Shown one piece after another: positions 57,971 through 64,000 of a DNA stretch of 64,000 nucleotides. A program made the translations under genes and the position numbers. The notes beneath the pieces are model-generated. The model was not told where the DNA came from. It saw nothing but the letters and a program-made list of their open reading frames with translations, and ran no database searches. Origin of the DNA: Lycocorax pyrrhopterus obiensis (taxonomy: Eukaryota; Chordata; Aves; Passeriformes; Paradisaeidae). Positions within the stretch are counted from its first letter, which is position 1, and each line of letters begins with the position of its first letter. The stretch is from the NCBI GenBank assembly GCA_014706295.1, contig JACSVZ010000008.1, positions 15,216,159-15,280,158 of the forward strand. The letters are read 5' to 3'.

Positions 57971-60900
57971 TTACCATTGATGGAAAATGCAATACAACAT
58001 TATTACAATAGGTCTCCTCATAAGTACCTTGGCCAACACCAACAGCAACAGCTTGTTTCTTTTCTCCACTCTTTACTGGAGAAACCCATCATGAATCATC
58101 AGTTTCCTACCCTACCCATGAAATCAGGATACTGGGAAACTGTTCCAACACATGTTTTCTCAGTGAGAGGAAGAGTTAGATATCATCACCAAGAGTCAAT
58201 GAGCTGACAGGTTCATTAACTCTGGAAAAGCTTTGATAACAAGGAGGTTTTCAGTTTCTTGCTTCTGTCCCCTTCATTATCCACTACTGTTCATTATTCA
58301 CGTTGTAAACAGCTCTCCTGAAGCATCAGAACAATATTGACTTCTGAATAAGAGATTTGTTACAAAGTGAGTTGTTCAATATGTTTTGACACAAATGTTT
58401 GGCTCTAGTCTCAGGATATGGGCAAGTACAAGTCATACCTCAGTAGACTTTAATTATTAGGGAAAGTAAGCAAAGGAAAGGTCTGCCCCCTCTATTGATT
58501 GTCTAGTCAGTCTTTCATATCCTCACAGAAGCACTAGGGCCTGATTTACTCAAGAGACAAACCAGACCTACTTCCAAGTATTATGCACGTAGGATCATGC
58601 CCCAATTCCCCCCTACCCAAGTTCAGTTTTAAGCTGCTAGGATGCTAGGCTTGTGTTTGGAAGAAATACTTATTGGTGAAATATTTGTAACTGAAAAGAA
58701 GATCCAGCCTTCATTTCATCATGTTATCTCCCCATGCAGCAAGTCACCTTGTATCGACAAAGAACCTTCTGAAATGAAGGTAGCTGCAATATTCACTCAT
58801 CTGGTGTATTTCCATGGCTCAACACTTGTTACTCTAGACTACAATTACAGGACAATATTTAGAGTTAATTCTCTCTCACCTGTTGTCATAAAAATTAAGG
58901 AAGAAATTATACAACTAAACATTACAGTTAATGTAGTAGATTAACTTCTACAATTATACAGTTACAACAAAAAGACACTTTACTGTTCAAATTCAATAAC
59001 AATACTCCTATTGCTGTGTTTAAAGATAAATGTCAGGAATGCTATCACTTCGCAGAAATTAAGAACTGTGGCTGCAGAGAAATTCTGTATCAAGAACTGC
59101 TTCTCAGCATTTGACTGAGCAAGTGATAGAATATAATTTGTGTCACTAAAGAAAAAAAATATTACATTGCAATGTTTCTTAAGGTCTAGTTTGCCAGTCT
59201 GACTTGCTTTTCAGTGTGAGTAGTGTCAAGCCAGTAAGGCTCAGCACAGCAATGCAGTCAGAAACAGGAGTACAGGAGAAACACACACAAGTGTACAACA
59301 GAGAAGCAGGGATAAAAAGCTAGTCTTCACTATATGCAAAGCCATTACCAAAATTAAGCAGTACTCAAGGCAAGAACTGACTAGGATTAGTCTATTCTCT
59401 CCTTTGAAAAATCATTTGGCATCATTTCCAGTAACTAGCATTAAGACCACATTTGCTAACACATCTTTAAAACCACTGTTTGGATCGACGCCCACCCAGT
59501 CCTCTCAAAGATTTGTTTCATCAATCCAAATTTCAACGACATTGGGAAGGGGAAAACACTTGTAAATTACTCCATTTATGTTCCGAAGGTACACATTTCT
59601 GAACCATCTTGTTTGGTTAATTTTTTATTAACCTCTAAAAGGAATTCCACATCAACAGTCCAAGATCACTATGCAGAGAAAATCATCTTCTTGTTTCAAA
59701 GTACAAAGCAAAACTACATTGCTCTCTAAAGTTACAAGAAATCACGAAGAATAAATTGCTAAAACTGGCCCTTAACACGAGTTTAACTCCTCCCACAGGA
59801 GGTGGTATAATTGACTTATGCAGCAGAAAGCATATAGTAAGTTTTCTAGAGCAGGAGTGGTATTCACCAGATTCTTGGCATATGGAACTTTTTAGTCCAA
59901 CTGCCACTTAAAAGACTATCCATTCCACAATAATAGTCTCAAGTTTTTATGCCCAAAAAAGCAAGCTGCATATGAGGAGACATTCACCATCTCTATGCAC
60001 ATTTAAAGGAAGAGAAAACAAAAGATTCCTTTTGAAGCTGATGGAGGGGACTGGTATAAATTAAGTATCCAAACACAATAACAGAACAAAGAGATTATTC
60101 CATTCAAATCAGAAACTAATTAATCACTTATGTAAAGATGATTCCTAACAGATAAAAGCAAGAAAGAAGTTTATGATGTGCTTTTGTTATTACAAAGTTG
60201 CTTTCTGTCTGATTAATCACTCTTCTCCCAGCCCCTCCCATACACACACCCTAATGGGGTTTATCCACTTTCTCAGAGCATATGGACACAGTTCCCACAA
60301 TACGGCAAATGATCCCTGAAGAAATTGCTGTACACTGAAGAAGGATATTCTAGCTCAAAAAAAGAAGGAAATTTTCATTATTTGTACACTAATCACAGTT
60401 TTCTATTACTCATAGATAAGACATAAAAAGCTGTAGTGAAAAGACTTATTCTCTCATGAGATCTTCAAGCCTATTCTAGTACTCATTCACATTCAAAAAA
60501 GTTTTGAGTTCTGTAGAGTTCAGACGATCTGCTCTTTTGACCATTTCTTTCAGCTTCAAAATGTAACAATATAATAAAACTGGAGATGGGGAGGCACAGA
60601 TCTATACATATCCCACAACAAGTTACAAACATCAAGAAAAAATGCAGAAACTACAACCCCCTTTAGAGTTACCTTTTGACTGCGCAGAAGATTCTGCAAG
60701 GGAAAAAAGCTTATCTTTTTCCCTTCTCCATCCATTTCTGAGATACATAAATATATAAACATATTGTAAGCTAATTTTTCCCCTCAAAAAAGAGAAACAC
60801 TAAACTGCTCACAACAGCTCACTCCTCTCTTTGTACCCTGAGTTACAGGCAAGTCAGCTATGCCGAAAGAAAACTTAAGGATAATAAAGCTGTTTTACCA

Positions 60901-63900
60901 CCCACTCTCCACAACAGTCAGACCATTTCTCCCCATTCCAGGTGTTTATCCATGTATTTGACTTTTGTTGCTGGAATCATGACAATGACAAGGTTTTCAA
61001 GGCAGGCTGCATTCTTCACAAATTCATTTAAACAGGTGATTTCCAAGTTGGTGGTTTTTAGGTATCAGTAGGCAATTTACAGCCTGTCCAGGGAAGATGG
61101 ACAGCCCTTTCCAAATGGCCCTGCAACCCCAGGCAACTTCTCACCTGTCAGAGGCCTGCGGATATACAGCCGGAACATGCCAGTGACTTCAGGTGATTAC
61201 CGCTTCTTCCTCTGCTAAGAAGAGATAGGACAGCTGCGATAGCTACACTAAACTCAACACTCCCACACTTAACTTTTTTGTTTGGTTTAAACTTCATGTC
61301 TCTGCCAAAGTACTGGTATCAAGTTCCATCTGTTTTAAGAGCTATCTGGGTAGTTTTAGTTGTGCCTAGATGGGGTGGGCTTCAGCTGGTGGCAGTTTAA
61401 AGAGACTGGCCTCACAACTTTAGGAGGTCACAAAAACCTTTGACAGACATTACTGTCTGACCCAGTACTATAGAGTCTTGCTCCCATTAAGTACAACCTC
61501 CAGTTAAGCTGAAACTTACTCTAGACTGCATTTATTTACATTTTAAAATAGTGTTTGGCCCATATCTACTTAAAAGAAACATCTGTTAAACCCTGACTAT
61601 GAGACAGGATATCTATAATCTAAGACACCCTTCCTGATGATTAGCCTGACCTAGTCAGGCCTGACATAGCTAGTCACAGCTAGTAACTGAGATACAGAAA
61701 CGTGTCAGTAACATTTCATAAGCCTCCAAACCTCAATAGGTAAATAAAGGCATATCACAGCATCCAACAATAACATCTTCTCGAGAAATGTGGTCATCAG
61801 CAATTTAATAGAGAGTAAAGCAATTTTTTCCCATAAATAATGTAATAAAAAGTGGCTGCATATAGACACTTGTGAAACAGATTCACATACAAAAGGACAG
61901 CACAGAGGATGTAAAGGCAGAAGTTGCATCATCAAATGGACACACACTATTTTTTCAGAGCAGATCTCTGTTCTGAAAGATCTCAGCCACTTCATTTGTT
62001 AGCATTAGGGTCTTAAATCTTCCATTATGAGCGTTCCACAGGAGTATCACTCTGCTCAGATGCCCCAAACTCTATGAAAATGACAGACACGAAAACAGGG
62101 TAAGTCTCAAGCAACTGGTCTCAGGTAAAGCAGGTCAGATCTTTCAGACTACTGACCTCGTTCAACAGCTCAGACTCTGAAAAACCAACACCTCTTTGAG
62201 CTGCTGAGCCTGCTCCAATATTTTAAACTATGTGTACTTCCCAAGTCCCTTCTACTACCTTAATTTTCATGCAGAGAATTACTGCCCGATCTGTCAAACT
62301 CAGCAGCTTCACCCATGGTATTGTTGGTATTTGGCAGGGCAACAGCAACACTGCTCTGAGGCAGTTCTGTCTGAAACAGCAGAGAGAAGTGACCAGAGTG
62401 GGCTGTGCCTGTACTGACAGAATGCCAGAGTCCATACAAGGCAGTACGGAGCTTACAACATCAGAGCAGAATTTGCTTTCTCTGTTTGGCAATAATATAA
62501 CATTGGTCTGAACATAAAGGCTATAAATTCATACTTGCAGTTTTTTTTCTCCTCCATGAAATAAAACTATTTATATAACGTGTGTGATTGCTTTACCATT
62601 TCTGCATTATCATCAGTCATCCTTGATAAAAATCCCTCTTTTTAAAATAGGCTAAAGGTCTGATGAGTTTTTAAAAAAAATAAAACCAACAAAATCAAAC
62701 AATTAGGGGAAAAAAAAAAGCCTGAAACAACTAGAAAATCACCACATGCTTCATTTCCTCCCTGGGAAGTTCAACTACTTAGAACTCAAAATTTCATCTT
62801 GCTCTCCTCTGAACTAATAGGATATTTAGCAAGATCAAAATTATTCCATACCTATTAGGTAGCCTTGACTATATTACCCACCAGCAGCACCACTTCTGTT
62901 GACTTACAGTATCACATCTTTTAGCTAAAAGAAATACCAAGTGCCAACCTTCCCATAAGAGGCACACATCCACTACAAATATAAGCCAATACAAACATTA
63001 GGATTTTCAGTTAAAAAAGGACCAATGTAGTACATTCATAGTCTTGTGGTATCTGAAGCCTCTCCCTCAAATTCTTGGCTCCAGTCAAAGTTGATTTCTG
63101 TGCAAAAAAGCTTCTGATGCTTACCTCCACATTATATTTTTGTACAGGCAACAAGGACTTTATCCCACAGTGAAGAAATTTCATCAAAATACTTCAAAAC
63201 AATTTCAGAATTATTGTGTAAAAGCTATTCCCCAAGAGAATAATGAAGATGCAGTGGAATCAAACTGTTGCATATTGCAAACAGAATATCAAGTCTTTGG
63301 CATTCTACCACAGGGGAGACTAACTTGTAAAGATTTAGTTACTTCATTAACTTCAACAATGACTTGGACTATCTCCTCCCCAGAATTACTTTACAATTAG
63401 GTCCTGACAAGGAAGCATCTCTATGGTAGCTCTACTTGAATGTGCAAACTTTACTTTAAAAAAGCCATGTAATTTAAGATGGCTTCAGGCAAACCTTAAA
63501 ATACAGGATAACCATCAAGGACAGAAAATACAGAAACGCATGCTGAAGGAAAAGTTCTCTTATAGAGGTCTGTAGTCAGGATGTTTAGGAGCAGGACTCC
63601 CTTTTGACTCATCTAATAGTCCTAATTTAAGACTCTCATATCTATCAACCTCTGTTCCATCTTGAAGAGTGTATTGTGCTAACTCTGTCTAAGGAATGCT
63701 CAAGTTATTGCACATAGGTCCTTCCTTATAGCCATATAGTCTTTTTCCAGCCTATTTTCTCTCACAGTACATCTTCTAGGCCTTCCACAAGAATGGATCT
63801 CAACACTTCAAACACTGCTACCAGCAGTTACATATAGACATGATAGTTAAACCAATTAAATACTGCATTTTCCAAACTGCAGAATCCTTACTATAGGCTG

Positions 63901-63928
63901 GGCAGCTGAAGAGTAGTGCTGCTATTAC

Positions 63929-64000
63929 CATTAATCATTATTAATCATTATTTTATTATTAAACATTTTTTATTATTATTATAATTAATTTATCATTAAA
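63929..64000. repeat. ATT-rich low-complexity tract
   Basis: Interspersed tta/att trinucleotides (attattaatcattatt, tttttattattattataatt) run to the window edge and probably continue beyond it. Confidence 0.85.

Overview
This is ordinary vertebrate nuclear DNA, most likely from a bird. It is AT-rich, has large introns with GT-AG (once GC-AG) junctions, contains no operons, and carries several remnants of CR1-type LINEs. The spliced protein matches what I remember of chicken vinculin almost residue for residue: 1,066 residues without the metavinculin exon, if the unseen exon 1 encodes the usual 56. Several substitutions suggest that the species is a different bird.

Layout: (1) 1-5160 holds the last four coding exons and the 3' UTR of AP3M1 on the + strand (mu3A subunit of the AP-3 adaptor, residues 224-418, reading exactly to the expected C-terminus). 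(2) 5161-7149 is a roughly 2 kb tail-to-tail intergenic gap with one CpG-dense patch. (3) 7150-44692 on the - strand holds VCL (vinculin) exons 22 to 2 with a 2.45 kb 3' UTR. All 21 exons were delimited to the base, and every reading-frame phase closes. They include the alternative metavinculin exon 19. (4) 44693-64000 is the beginning (3' part) of the very large VCL intron 1. Exon 1, the promoter and its CpG island are not in the window.

Mobile DNA: a roughly 1.7 kb degraded CR1 copy lies in intron 2. A CR1 tail lies just upstream of the first visible AP3M1 exon. A nested pair lies in intron 1, where a solo LTR of endogenous-retrovirus type interrupts an older CR1 and is flanked by a 4 bp direct repeat. 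A short MIR-like SINE remnant is also in intron 1.

AP3M1 works in endosome-to-lysosome cargo sorting, and VCL links integrin/talin and cadherin/catenin adhesions to F-actin. They are neighbours by conserved synteny, not by shared function. I found no undescribed gene system. The points most worth a second look are a GC-AG intron after VCL exon 13, the metavinculin exon (a duplicated helix, a perfect UACUAAC branch-point/QKI-like motif and a weak donor), and the nested LTR-in-CR1 insertion.
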